Assembly: GCA_021372785.1 (NCBI GenBank)
Contig: JAJFTT010000001.1
Location: forward strand, 1 to 36,743
Direction: 5' to 3'
Origin: Negativicutes bacterium
GTDB taxonomy: Bacteria; Bacillota; JAAYKD01
Length of the DNA: 36,743 nt
Under the pieces are notes generated by a model that was not told where the DNA came from, searched no databases, and worked only from the letters and a program-made list of their open reading frames with translations. The translations under genes were made by a program, and so were the position numbers. Shown here piece after piece: positions 26,208-34,905 of this stretch. Numbering within the stretch: the first letter of the stretch is position 1; each line of letters starts with the position of its first letter.

Positions 26208-27452
26208 ATGAATTATGCGGCGATCTCTCTCTTGGCAATTTTATTTGCCATCATCATCGGTTTTTGGCGCCATATCAATGTGGGTTTTCTCTCGCTTGGT
26301 CTGGCTTTTCTCTTAGGCAGCGGTGCTGCCGGCTTTACCGCCAAGCAGATCATCGCCTTCTGGCCAACCAATTTATTCGTTACGCTGATCGGGGTTTCGA
26401 TGCTTTTCTCCATGGCGCGGGTCAACGGCACGCTGGAGCAGCTGGCGCGCCGCTGTGTTTCATTGGCCAGGGGAAACGGACCCTTAATCCCCTGGATTTT
26501 CTTTTTTCTGGCGGCGATCTTTGCCGCCATCGGACCCGGTAATATCGCGGTCGTAGCAATCCTGGGACCAATTGCCATGACGATTGCCCAGGAGATGACG
26601 ATTCCGCCTATTCTGATGGCCGCTTTTTTGATCGGCGGCGCCAATGCCGGCGGGATGTCCCCCATTGCGCCGACCGGAATCATTGGCGTCAATCTGACCG
26701 AAACCTATTTAGGTGCTTCCGCAGGCAATCAAATCTGGCTGGCAACCATGCTGGCCTCCTTTGCCTGGTGTTTTTTGCTGTATATTTTCTACGGCGGCTA
26801 CCGTCTCACCAATACCAGAACAGCGGCTGCGCAACCGCCTGAGGCATTGGAACGCCGGCATTGGCTGACCATAGCGGGAATGGCAGTCTTAATTGTGGCA
26901 GTGTCGATTTTGAAGTGGGATCTCGGTCTGACGGCTTTTGCGGTCTCCGCTGTTTTATTGACACTCAAGGCAGCGAATGAGCAGCAGTCAATGGCCGGCA
27001 TTCCCTGGGGAGCCATGATTCTGGTGGCCGGCACCGGCACTCTGATTGAAGTCACGGCCGCTCTGGGCGGCATCGATTTGCTGACCAGCTTTTTCCGCCG
27101 TTTTATGACGGCTGCCACGGCGACCTCTCTGATGGGTTTGATCAGCGCTGTGATGACCTTCTTTGCCAGCGCCTCCGGTGTCGTGATGCCGACTTTGATT
27201 CGCACGCTGCCCGGTCTTTTGGCTGGCTTGCCCGGCATCTCTGCGGCGGCCATGGCGGCGGCGATTACAGCGGGCGGCCATTTGATTACGACCGGCCCGT
27301 TTACCACCCTGGGTGCTTTGGCTTCGGCATCTCTTACACCGCAGCAGGATCGCCAGGATTTTTTAAAACAGCAGATGCTGACCGCTCTTGGCAGCGTGGT
27401 TTTCAGTTTTCTTTTTTTCTTTTTATTGTTCCGCCTGCCCTGGCTGCAATAA
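26208..27452 (+). CDS. MatC/ion-transporter-superfamily carrier
   Basis: 414 residues with about 11-12 hydrophobic segments. The N-terminal half resembles the dicarboxylate carrier MatC N-terminal family of the ion transporter superfamily (GPGNIAVVAILGPIAM, GGANAGGMSPIAPTG), and a second hairpin-loop region occurs near FASASGVVMPTL and AITAGGHLITTGP. Such carriers move malonate or C4-dicarboxylates by cation symport; the actual substrate here is not visible. ATG 26208 has only a weak GGTGTTGAG-type site. Likely transcribed with the upstream MFS gene. Confidence 0.8.
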   Translation: MNYAAISLLAILFAIIIGFWRHINVGFLSLGLAFLLGSGAAGFTAKQIIAFWPTNLFVTLIGVSMLFSMARVNGTLEQLARRCVSLARGNGPLIPWIFFFLAAIFAAIGPGNIAVVAILGPIAMTIAQEMTIPPILMAAFLIGGANAGGMSPIAPTGIIGVNLTETYLGASAGNQIWLATMLASFAWCFLLYIFYGGYRLTNTRTAAAQPPEALERRHWLTIAGMAVLIVAVSILKWDLGLTAFAVSAVLLTLKAANEQQSMAGIPWGAMILVAGTGTLIEVTAALGGIDLLTSFFRRFMTAATATSLMGLISAVMTFFASASGVVMPTLIRTLPGLLAGLPGISAAAMAAAITAGGHLITTGPFTTLGALASASLTPQQDRQDFLKQQMLTALGSVVFSFLFFFLLFRLPWLQ

Positions 27453-27496
27453 GACCGACCGGCGATGAAAAAGGCAGCAAACCGATGCAATGCCGC

Positions 27497-27525
27497 TTGA
27501 CTTTTCAAATTCCGGCTGATATAAT
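27497..27525 (+). promoter_or_regulatory. Promoter of tyrS
   Basis: TTGACT (27497-27502), a 17-bp spacer and TATAAT (27520-27525). Transcription should start near 27532. Confidence 0.9.
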
Positions 27526-27531
27526 CAATTT

Positions 27532-27788
27532 ATAAAAATCATGACGGAGAAAAGTAGGAATTTCCGAGGCTGCAGAGAGTCGGCGGCCGGTGCGAGCCGA
27601 TGCAGAGAAATCCCGAAGATACACTCCCGAGTTGCAATGCCGAACCACAGGCAGACAGGCTGTCCGGGCAGTAGGTATTGCCGGTTGCTCTTCGTTATCC
27701 GAGCCCAGAGGGATCGCATTTTTTTAAAATGAGATTCGATTCAGGGTGGTACCGCGTTCAGACGCCCCTTACAGGGGTGTTTTTTTTA
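27532..27788 (+). promoter_or_regulatory. T-box leader for tyrS (tyrosine-specific)
   Basis: The roughly 255-nt leader contains the T-box AGGGTGGTACCGCG (27743-27756). A terminator stem ACGCCCC/GGGGTGT (27762-27780) follows directly, with a T-run to 27787. The likely specifier is TAC (Tyr) at 27620-27622, in the context AAGATACACT in Stem I. The UGGU in the T-box bulge matches the ACCA end of the tRNA-Tyr(GTA) encoded at 36323. Uncharged tRNA-Tyr should promote readthrough into tyrS. Confidence 0.93.
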
Positions 27789-27832
27789 TCCTTTTTTTCG
27801 AGATGGATTTAAAACTGGAGGAGGAAGTTCAA

Positions 27833-29068
27833 ATGAAAACAGCTTTTACGATGCTAAAAGAACGGGGATTTGTGCAGCAAGCCAGCCATCCGGAAGAAAT
27901 TGAAAAAATGTTTGCCGAAGAGCGGGTAACCGCCTATGTCGGCATTGATCCTACCGCGGATAGTTTGCATGTCGGCCACCTGTTCCCGGTGATGGTCATG
28001 GCCCATTTGCAGCAGATGGGTCATCGCCCGATTATTGTGGTCGGCGGCGGCACGGCGATGGTGGGGGATCCCAGTGGGAAATCAGAGATGCGTAAGATGA
28101 TGTCGACTGAGGAGCTGGAGAGCAATAAGGCGGGTATTCGGCAGCAATTGGGAAATTTTCTGGACTTCAGCGCAGGACAAGCCTTGATGGTGGATAATGC
28201 GGAGTGGTTGATGAACCTGCAGTATATCCCCTTTTTAAGAGAAATCGGTCCGCATTTTTCTGTCAATCGCATGCTGACTGCCGATTGTTATCGTGCCCGC
28301 ATGGAACGGCCGGAAGGCGGTCTGAGTTTTCTGGAATTCAATTATATGATCATGCAGGCCTATGATTTTCTCAATCTCAATCGCCGCTACGGCTGCAGAC
28401 TGCAAATCGGCGGAGACGACCAATGGAGCAATATGCTGGCCGGGACGGATCTGATCCGCCGGCTCGAACAAAAAGATGCCTTCGTACTGACCTTACCTTT
28501 GCTGCTGAATTCTGCCGGTCAGAAAATGGGCAAGACAGTCAGCGGTGCCGTTTGGTTGGATGCGAAAAAAACAAGTCCATATGATTTCTTTCAATATTGG
28601 CGCAACGTGGATGATGCAGACGTGACCCGGCTGCTGAAAATTTATACCTTCCTGTCTCTGGCGGAAATCAACCGCCTGACCGCTCCGGAAGCGAATATCA
28701 ACGAAGCAAAAAAAGTGCTGGCGAAGGAAGTAACGACTTTGGTGCATGGCAAAACGGAAGCGGACAAAGCTGCTTCCGCCGCGGCGGCGCTCTTCGGCGG
28801 CGGCGGGGATGAAAGCACCATGCCCACGACGTTTGTCTCTGCCGAAACACTGGCGGAAGGTGTGCCTGTGCTCGAACTGCTGGTTTCCTGCGGTTTGGCT
28901 GCCAGTAAATCGGAAGGGCGGCGCTTAATCCAACAAGGCGGTTTGCGGCTCAATGATCAGAAAGTGGAGGACGTCGAGTTGAAAGTGACCGCTACATACT
29001 TATCAGACGGGCGTCTGCTGATTAAAAAAGGGAAAAAGATCTTCCACGCCGTCAAACCGGAAAAGTAA
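27833..29068 (+). CDS. tyrS: Tyrosyl-tRNA synthetase
   Basis: A class I synthetase that charges tRNA-Tyr. 411 residues, normal length. HIGH is HVGH at 46-49, the second signature is KMGKT at 231-235, and a C-terminal S4 RNA-binding domain covers about 345-405 (SKSEGRRLIQQGGLRLN). ATG 27833 has GGAGGAGG eight bases upstream; the longer frame from 27746 runs through the T-box terminator and is not translated. Controlled by the upstream tyrosine T-box. Confidence 0.98.
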   Translation: MKTAFTMLKERGFVQQASHPEEIEKMFAEERVTAYVGIDPTADSLHVGHLFPVMVMAHLQQMGHRPIIVVGGGTAMVGDPSGKSEMRKMMSTEELESNKAGIRQQLGNFLDFSAGQALMVDNAEWLMNLQYIPFLREIGPHFSVNRMLTADCYRARMERPEGGLSFLEFNYMIMQAYDFLNLNRRYGCRLQIGGDDQWSNMLAGTDLIRRLEQKDAFVLTLPLLLNSAGQKMGKTVSGAVWLDAKKTSPYDFFQYWRNVDDADVTRLLKIYTFLSLAEINRLTAPEANINEAKKVLAKEVTTLVHGKTEADKAASAAAALFGGGGDESTMPTTFVSAETLAEGVPVLELLVSCGLAASKSEGRRLIQQGGLRLNDQKVEDVELKVTATYLSDGRLLIKKGKKIFHAVKPEK

Positions 29069-29243
29069 AAAACAATTCGAAACAGAAAATCCGGCCGGTC
29101 TTTGCTTGTGCCGTTTCCTGCCGGCGCGGAGCAGCGCAACAAAGCAGCCGGATTATTGTTCTGAGGCACCGATAAACGGCTAAACCGAAAAACCGGGAAG
29201 CAGTCTGCTATCCGGTTGAATTTCACATGAATGAGGGGAGCAG

Positions 29244-29283
29244 GGGAGTGTACGCAAAAAAGCAGGGAGTGTACGCAAAAAAG
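29244..29283 (+). repeat. Two direct copies of a 19-bp unit, period 21
   Basis: GGGAGTGTACGCAAAAAAG occurs at 29244-29262 and 29265-29283 in the spacer after tyrS. Role unknown. Apart from this and the hairpin beginning at 29282, the 328-bp spacer 29069-29397 shows no gene. Confidence 0.85.
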
Positions 29284-29330
29284 AAGCTGGCTTATCGGCA
29301 CGGTCGAACCGATAAATCAGCTTCTCTCAT
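29282..29330. terminator. Hairpin between convergent tyrS and zinc-ribbon gene
   Basis: AGAAGCTG (29282-29289) pairs with CAGCTTCT (29318-29325), and inside it TTATCGG pairs with CCGATAA across a two-base internal loop. A T/C-rich stretch follows on the plus strand. It is likely the transcription end of one or both convergent genes. Confidence 0.65.
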
Positions 29331-29397
29331 TCTTTAAATTATCTTAAAGAGAAGTGGCGCTTTACTCCTACGGAATAAGCAGCCTGATTTCGAAAGA

Positions 29398-29691
29398 TTA
29401 GTAACGATTGTTGCGAGCCTGGTAGCAGTCTTTGCAATATACCGGGCGATCACCGGACGGACGGAAAGGTACGTAAGCGATCTTGCCGCATTCTGCGCAA
29501 GTAGCTTCGAACATTTCGCGTTGCTGACCCTGACCTTCGCCACCGCGAGTGTTTTTGCGAGCTTTACGGCAGTTGGGGCAACGGCTGGGTTCGTTGGTGA
29601 ATCCGCGGGAAGCATAGAATTCTTGTTCACCGGCGGTGAATACAAATTCAGCTCCACAGTCACGGCATACCAAAGTTTTGTCTTGATACAT
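29398..29691 (-). CDS. Small protein with two zinc ribbons
   Basis: 97 residues with eight cysteines in four CxxC pairs: C9/C12 with C38/C41, and C65/C68 with C86/C89. The second module (VPFRPSGDRPVYCKDC) is the typical clostridial CxxC zinc-ribbon protein, found next to many housekeeping genes and of unknown function, probably RNA- or DNA-binding. The middle is a Gly/Gln/Arg-rich linker. ATG 29691 has AGGAGG nine bases upstream; the longer frame to 29712 covers that site. A strong promoter lies at 29818-29846, leaving an untranslated leader of about 120 nt. Confidence 0.9.
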   Translation of the reverse strand: MYQDKTLVCRDCGAEFVFTAGEQEFYASRGFTNEPSRCPNCRKARKNTRGGEGQGQQREMFEATCAECGKIAYVPFRPSGDRPVYCKDCYQARNNRY

Positions 29692-29817
29692 TATTTTTTT
29701 CCTCCTAACCACTAATGGGTTATAAAATTATTGTTCTGGAGTCTCGTGGCTAAGAGCGGGATTACTATTGAACCGTTTACCTAATCTTTGCCTGCTAGCT
29801 CTCTCAGATACGTTCAT

Positions 29818-29846
29818 ACTATAACATGTTATCTGTGCATTGTCAA
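29818..29846 (-). promoter_or_regulatory. Promoter of the zinc-ribbon gene
   Basis: On the minus strand TTGACA (29841-29846), a 17-bp spacer and TATAGT (29818-29823). Confidence 0.85.
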
Positions 29847-29991
29847 GGATTGTTTTGTTGAAAGAGAAAATAAATTTTCTTTTCGTAATCAAGGGATTAA
29901 TTGGAGGATTTACGAATAAATTGTGACTTACAAAGGAAGTAACGCAGCGGTGGTGAATATGATAAGAAGGAACAGGAAAGGAGGTGAAAAT

Positions 29992-31125
29992 GTGAAGAAG
30001 ACAAGAATTGTTATGCGTATTCTGATTGCTCTGGGCGGCGGTTGGGTCGGTTTTCAACTCAGAACTTATTTTCGCTCCATCTGGGTGATGCTGCAATGGG
30101 ATCAGTGGCTGAGTGTGTATCCCTGGCGATCTGTTGCGATCGATGCAGCCGTTGTTTTTATCTTTGGCCTTATATTTTATTTTATAGCACCCTTGATTTT
30201 GAGCGGTATTCAAAAATTGATCCAGTTAGTGGAGAAAATTTTGCAGCGTGTGCCTCTGGAAGATGTGATCATCGGATCCGGTGGTCTGATTGTTGGATTG
30301 CTGGTAGCGAATTTAATGGGATTAGCGCTGAACGGGATCCCTGTTTTTGGGAGTGCCCTCGTTTTACTGGTCAATGTCATCCTGGGTTTTCTGGGGCTGC
30401 GTTTGGCGCTTTACCAGAAAAATGATGTCATGAAACTGTTTGGTGCGATAAAACGCGATAAAAATGACGTTCCGGCGAGCGGCTCGATTTTAACTGCCTC
30501 GATCGGCAGCGGCAAAGCGGGAGAATGCCGGGCAAAACTGCTGGATACCAGTGTGATCATCGACGGCCGCATAGCGGATTTGTGCGCGACCGGATTTTTA
30601 GAAGGTCCTCTGGTAGTGCCTCTGTTTGTTTTAACAGAACTGCAACTGTTATCTGATTCTACCGATCCGATTAAGCGGGCGAGAGGCCGGCGTGGTTTTG
30701 ACATTCTCAATCGGATTCAAAAAGAGATCAACTTCCCGGTCATTATCACAGAAAAGGATTATGAAAACGATAATGCGGTGGACAGCAAATTAATCAAACT
30801 TTCTCAGGAAACCGGTTATAAATTATTGACGTTGGATTATAATCTGAATAAGATGAGTGTTCTGCAGCAAGTCCAGGTTTTAAATATCAACGATCTGGCC
30901 AATGCGCTGCGCACAATCGTCTTGCCGGGCGAAATGCTGACGGTTACGATTTTAAAAGTCGGGCGGGAAGCCGGCCAGGGCATCGCTTATCTGGATGACG
31001 GCACGATGGTGGTGGTTGACGGCGCCAGCCGGATCGTGGGTAAGACGCTGTCGGTCGAAGTGACTACTTCTCTGCAGACTTCAGCGGGCCGCATGATTTT
31101 TGCCAAGACAAGAACCAACAATTAG
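29992..31125 (+). CDS. PIN/TRAM-domain membrane protein (YacL-like)
   Basis: 377 residues: about four N-terminal hydrophobic segments (about 7-22, 50-70, 93-113, 118-140), a PIN nuclease-like domain from about 183 with Asp185 and Asp191 (LLDTSVIIDGRI), and a C-terminal TRAM RNA-binding domain at about 310-370. This is the YacL architecture of Bacillota, an uncharacterised membrane-tethered putative ribonuclease that usually sits just upstream of ispD-ispF. Here ispD is absent and ispF follows after 31 bases. The start is GTG 29992, seven bases after AGGAGG; the frame back to 29923 runs through the ribosome binding site. Confidence 0.92.
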   Translation: MKKTRIVMRILIALGGGWVGFQLRTYFRSIWVMLQWDQWLSVYPWRSVAIDAAVVFIFGLIFYFIAPLILSGIQKLIQLVEKILQRVPLEDVIIGSGGLIVGLLVANLMGLALNGIPVFGSALVLLVNVILGFLGLRLALYQKNDVMKLFGAIKRDKNDVPASGSILTASIGSGKAGECRAKLLDTSVIIDGRIADLCATGFLEGPLVVPLFVLTELQLLSDSTDPIKRARGRRGFDILNRIQKEINFPVIITEKDYENDNAVDSKLIKLSQETGYKLLTLDYNLNKMSVLQQVQVLNINDLANALRTIVLPGEMLTVTILKVGREAGQGIAYLDDGTMVVVDGASRIVGKTLSVEVTTSLQTSAGRMIFAKTRTNN

Positions 31126-31156
31126 AGCAATGCTTTTTTGGAGAGGGTGAGACATC

Positions 31157-31669
31157 ATGGAAACCATTTGGCGGATCGGCTGCGGTTTTGACGTGCACTG
31201 CTATCAGCCCGGGCGGGATATGATGCTTTGCGGTATCAAGATACCCTGCGAGCTGGGGCTTTGGGGTCATTCCGATGCCGATGCCCCTCTGCATGCCTTG
31301 TGCGATGCGTTACTCGGCGCTGCCGGTCTGGGTGATATCGGTGTTCATTTCCCCGATAACGATGCTTCGTTGCTCAATATTGACAGCGCACTGCTGGTGC
31401 GGCGCGTTATGGCTATGATCCGGGAAAAAGGGTATCGGGTGGGCAATGCCGATCTGACCATCATCGCTCAAATGCCGAAAATCGCGCCTTACCGGGAAGC
31501 CATGCGATGTCGGGTGGCAGAGCTTTTGCAGGTATCGCTGTCGGAAGTGAACATCAAGGCCACCACGACGGAAGGTCTCGGTTTTACCGGGCGCAAAGAA
31601 GGACTGGCGGCGGAAGCCGTAGTCCTCTTAAAAAGGAGTGTAGCGAACAATGGAGTTGATGGTTTATAA
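31157..31669 (+). CDS. ispF: 2-C-methyl-D-erythritol 2,4-cyclodiphosphate synthase
   Basis: Forms MEcPP in the MEP isoprenoid pathway. 170 residues. Metal ligands Asp12, His14 (FDVH) and His46 are visible in GFDVH and HSDADAPLHAL; KATTTEGLGFTGR is the nucleotide-binding signature. The MEP partner ispD, which commonly sits between yacL and ispF, is not here. Its 3' end overlaps cysS by 20 bases, and the cysS ribosome binding site lies inside it. Confidence 0.97.
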   Translation: METIWRIGCGFDVHCYQPGRDMMLCGIKIPCELGLWGHSDADAPLHALCDALLGAAGLGDIGVHFPDNDASLLNIDSALLVRRVMAMIREKGYRVGNADLTIIAQMPKIAPYREAMRCRVAELLQVSLSEVNIKATTTEGLGFTGRKEGLAAEAVVLLKRSVANNGVDGL

Positions 31670-33065
31670 CAGCCTGACTCGCCAAAAAGAATTATTTCAA
31701 CCGGTGCAGGCGGGAAAGGTTTCTATTTATACCTGCGGGCTGACGGTACAGGATTATTGTCATCTTGGTCATGCCCGCATGGATATTGTCTGGGATACGA
31801 TCAAGAATATTTTACGGCATATGGGATATCAAGTCTATCATGTACAGAATTTTACGGATGTTAATGAAAAAATTGCGGCAAAAGCCATCTCGGAAGGCCG
31901 GGATCCGCTGGAATTGGCACAGTTTTATATTGACGCTTATTTTACCGATATGAAGGGTTTAGAGGTGGCGGGAGCGGATCTCTATTGCCGGGTAACGGAG
32001 AATATGGATGCGATTATCGCCATGATTCAGGTTTTGCTAGACAAAGGACATGCTTATGCTAAAAACGGCAATGTATATTTCCGAGTGGAGAGCGATCCTG
32101 CCTATGGTGTGCTGACCGGCCGTAAGATTGAAGAAATGCAGGCCGGCGCCCGCCTGGAAGTCGAAACAAGGAAAGAAAATCCGGGTGATTTTGCGCTTTG
32201 GACAGTCGCTCAGCCGGGTGAACCGACTTGGAACAGTCCCTGGGGTGTCGGTACTCCCGGCTGGCATATCGAGTGTTCGGCGATGTCCTGCAAATATCTG
32301 GGCAATCCTTACGATATGCATGGCGGCGGGATTGATATTATTTTTCCGCATCATGAAAATGAATTGGCGCAAAGCCGCTGCGCCTGCGGTGAGGAATATG
32401 CCCACTATTGGCTGCACCACGGTATGCTGACTCTGCCGGGCGGCGAGAAAATGTCGAAGTCTTTGCACAATTTCTTCCGGGTCAAAGATTTACTGGTTCA
32501 GATACCGGCTTATGTTTTGCGCTTTTTTATTCTTTCCGCGCATTATCGTTCCCCGTTGGCATTTTCACCGGAATTGCTGGAACAAAGCAAGGTTGCTTTG
32601 GATCGCCTGGTCAATACAGTCAATCGCCTGCGCAGTTGGCAGCCGTCGCAAAATAGCGAAGATCCCGTTTTGCTGCAGCAGTTATCCGAGGCAAAGCTGG
32701 CTTCGGAAGCCGCTTTATATGATGATTTCAATACAGCCGGCGCGATCGCCGTACTTTTTGAACTGAATAAGCAAGTAAATCAGGCGATGGCAAACAGCCG
32801 GATCAGCCAGCAAACCGCCGCTGCGCTTGTGGCTTTTTATCTGGAACGAGCGGAATTGCTGGGATTTGCCTCCGCCTTTGCGCCCAAAGCAGAAGATACC
32901 GATTCGCAATTCAACAAAGAAGTGGAAAGTCTGCTTGAGCAGCGTCAAAACGCGCGCAAACAAAAAGATTGGGTGACAGCCGACCTGATTCGTGGCAAAT
33001 TGGATGCGATGGGTGTTGCATTGCGTGATACACCGCAGGGGGTTCAATGGCAGAGAAAATCGTAG
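31650..33065 (+). CDS. cysS: Cysteinyl-tRNA synthetase
   Basis: A class I synthetase charging tRNA-Cys. 471 residues. HIGH is HLGH at 38-41 and KMSKS is at 267-271. The zinc site includes Cys29, Cys209, His234 and Glu238 (PHHENE). ATG 31650 lies inside the ispF end, with AAGGAG 11 bases upstream. The next gene begins within its last codons. No T-box precedes it, so it depends on the operon. Confidence 0.97.
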   Translation: MELMVYNSLTRQKELFQPVQAGKVSIYTCGLTVQDYCHLGHARMDIVWDTIKNILRHMGYQVYHVQNFTDVNEKIAAKAISEGRDPLELAQFYIDAYFTDMKGLEVAGADLYCRVTENMDAIIAMIQVLLDKGHAYAKNGNVYFRVESDPAYGVLTGRKIEEMQAGARLEVETRKENPGDFALWTVAQPGEPTWNSPWGVGTPGWHIECSAMSCKYLGNPYDMHGGGIDIIFPHHENELAQSRCACGEEYAHYWLHHGMLTLPGGEKMSKSLHNFFRVKDLLVQIPAYVLRFFILSAHYRSPLAFSPELLEQSKVALDRLVNTVNRLRSWQPSQNSEDPVLLQQLSEAKLASEAALYDDFNTAGAIAVLFELNKQVNQAMANSRISQQTAAALVAFYLERAELLGFASAFAPKAEDTDSQFNKEVESLLEQRQNARKQKDWVTADLIRGKLDAMGVALRDTPQGVQWQRKS

Positions 33066-33451
33066 TTCAACCGGAGCAGATGCATTCCCTTTCTCTGGCA
33101 TTCCTGGGCGACGCTGTTTTTGAATTGGCCGTCAGGCAGCGGGTTTATCAGAAAGGGATTGTCAAGCTGCATCAGCTGAATAAAGAGACAGTCCGTTATG
33201 TTCGTGCCGATGCCCAGGCACAACTCGTTTTTTTAATTGAACCCTTCCTGACCGAAGAGGAAGCGGATGTGCTGCGGCGCGGCCGCAATGCCAAAGCAAG
33301 ACATTTTTCCCGCGGTTCTTCCGTTGTGGAGTACCGGCATGCCACGGCGCTGGAAGCCTTGATGGGCTACTTATTCGTGCAGCACAGACAGCAGAGAATT
33401 GACGAATTGGTGGATATCATGATGACAGAAAAGGAGGAAACAAAAGTATGA
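33047..33451 (+). CDS. mrnC: Mini-ribonuclease III
   Basis: 134 residues: an RNase III catalytic domain without a dsRNA-binding domain, which matures 23S rRNA in Bacillota. Catalytic Asp22 lies in LAFLGDAVFELAVR, matching B. subtilis Asp23, and the second acidic patch is near HATALEALMGYLF. ATG 33047 overlaps cysS by 19 bases and has AGGGGG four bases upstream. Its stop overlaps the thyX start (ATGA). Confidence 0.95.
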   Translation: MAEKIVVQPEQMHSLSLAFLGDAVFELAVRQRVYQKGIVKLHQLNKETVRYVRADAQAQLVFLIEPFLTEEEADVLRRGRNAKARHFSRGSSVVEYRHATALEALMGYLFVQHRQQRIDELVDIMMTEKEETKV

Positions 33452-34128
33452 AAGTACTCTTGTTGAGCCATACCCCGGATCCGGACAAGCTGGTTGCCGC
33501 CGCGGCTCGTCTCTGCTATGCGCCGATTGGAGCGGATCAGCTGCTGGAAACCATGACGGACAGCCAGGTGAATAAATTGGTGCAGGACTTGCTGGCGATG
33601 GGACATGAATCGCCGATCGAACATGTCAGTTTTACCTTTGCCATCGAAGGGGTCAGCCGCGCCATGTCGCACCAATTGGTCCGGCATCGACTGGCTTCCT
33701 ATTCTCAGCAATCGCAGCGTTATGTCAAAGCAAACGCTTTCGAATATATCGTACCGCCCAGTGTAGAGGCGAATCCGGCGGCAAAGGAGATTTTCCTGCG
33801 CCAGATGGCAGCGATTCAGCAAAGCTATGATCAACTCAGCCTGCTCGGTATCCCCAAAGAAGACGCCCGTTATCTGTTACCCAATGCCTGTGAAACGAAA
33901 ATCGTGATGACGATGAATGCACGCAGCCTCTATAATTTTTTCCGGCAGCGGATGTGTCAGCGGGCGCAATGGGAAATCAGGGCTTTGGCAACCGCCATGC
34001 GCCGGGAATTGATTGATGTTTCCCCGTTGTTATTCAGTAGATCCGGACCGCCATGTGAAACAGAAGGTTACTGTTCGCAGGGGAAAATGTCATGCGGCCG
34101 CAAGCCAACCAGAGAATATTCGCGCTGA
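33448..34128 (+). CDS. thyX: FAD-dependent thymidylate synthase
   Basis: Makes dTMP from dUMP using methylene-tetrahydrofolate and FAD. 226 residues. The ThyX motif RHRxxS is at 79-84 (RHRLAS), followed by YSQQSQRY. The C-terminus is cysteine-containing (GPPC, GYC, MSCG), as in clostridial ThyX. It overlaps mrnC by four bases (ATGA), with AAGGAGG ten bases before the ATG. Its position between mrnC and rlmB is a recurrent arrangement in Clostridia. I see no thyA in the window. Confidence 0.96.
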   Translation: MKVLLLSHTPDPDKLVAAAARLCYAPIGADQLLETMTDSQVNKLVQDLLAMGHESPIEHVSFTFAIEGVSRAMSHQLVRHRLASYSQQSQRYVKANAFEYIVPPSVEANPAAKEIFLRQMAAIQQSYDQLSLLGIPKEDARYLLPNACETKIVMTMNARSLYNFFRQRMCQRAQWEIRALATAMRRELIDVSPLLFSRSGPPCETEGYCSQGKMSCGRKPTREYSR

Positions 34129-34140
34129 AGGATGGAATCA

Positions 34141-34881
34141 ATGGAACAAATCGAGGGACGCTACCCTGTCTTGGAAGCATTACAAGGCGGCAGAAAGCTG
34201 ATGAAGCTCTATCTGCTGCAAGACGGCAAAGGCGAGACCATAGAAAAAATCGCACGTCTGGCAGAGATGCAGCAGGTGCCGGTTCAATGGATGGATCGCA
34301 ATCAGCTGAATCGCTTAAGCGAAGGCCGCGTGCATCAGGGGGTGATCGCGGAGGTTCCCGATAAAGAACTGGTCAGCGTAGCGGAAATTCTGGCAATCGC
34401 CGCTGCAAAAAGCCAACCCCCCTTTCTCCTCGTTCTGGATGGTCTGGAAGATCCAGGTAATGTTGGATCGCTGATTCGCAGCGCCGCGGCGGCCGGCGTG
34501 CATGGGATGATTATGCGGGAAAAAAGAGCGGCTGGTTTTACGCCCGGCTTAATTAAAGCGACAGCCGGGGCCTGGGAATATTTGCCCATTGCGGTGGTTA
34601 CCAATATCAGCCGGACTTTAGTCCAACTGAAAGAAGCCGGTGTTTGGGTTGCCGGCGCCGACATGACCGGCGAGTTGATATACCAGGCGAATTTAACGGG
34701 CCCTTTGGCGATGGTCATCGGAGCAGAAGGTCAGGGCTTGAGCCGGCTGGTCAAAGAAAAATGTGATTTTCTGGTGAGTTTGCCAATGGTTGGCGGCGTG
34801 GCAAGTTTGAATGCCGCTGTGGCCGGAGCTCTGGTGATTTACGAGGCATTGCGTCAGCGCGGCGTCTATGTAAAGAGCTAG
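34141..34881 (+). CDS. rlmB: 23S rRNA 2'-O-methyltransferase RlmB (TrmH/SpoU family)
   Basis: Methylates the 2'-O of G2251 (E. coli numbering) in the 23S rRNA peptidyl-transferase region, using S-adenosylmethionine. 246 residues: an N-terminal substrate-binding domain (EGRYPVLEAL at 5-14) and the trefoil-knot SPOUT domain with motif 1 DPGNVGSLIRS at 104-114, motif 2 IGAEGQGLS at 193-201 and motif 3 SLNAAVA at 222-228. I chose ATG 34141, eight bases after AAGGA; the ATG at 34132 overlaps that site. It follows thyX by 12 bases. Confidence 0.94.
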   Translation: MEQIEGRYPVLEALQGGRKLMKLYLLQDGKGETIEKIARLAEMQQVPVQWMDRNQLNRLSEGRVHQGVIAEVPDKELVSVAEILAIAAAKSQPPFLLVLDGLEDPGNVGSLIRSAAAAGVHGMIMREKRAAGFTPGLIKATAGAWEYLPIAVVTNISRTLVQLKEAGVWVAGADMTGELIYQANLTGPLAMVIGAEGQGLSRLVKEKCDFLVSLPMVGGVASLNAAVAGALVIYEALRQRGVYVKS

Positions 34882-34905
34882 AGGAAGGGAGGAAAGAAAA
34901 ACAAG

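Noticed and set aside
26213-27508. Minus-strand open frames of 159 and 236 codons
   Set aside because: They are antisense to the MatC-like carrier and made of Arg/Ala/Pro-rich low-complexity sequence typical of shadows.
29244-29283. Possible CRISPR repeat
   Set aside because: Only two units with a 2-bp spacer, no array and no cas genes in the window.
29728-30213. A 161-codon minus-strand open frame
   Set aside because: It overlaps the zinc-ribbon promoter and the start of the PIN/TRAM gene and shows no protein-like pattern.
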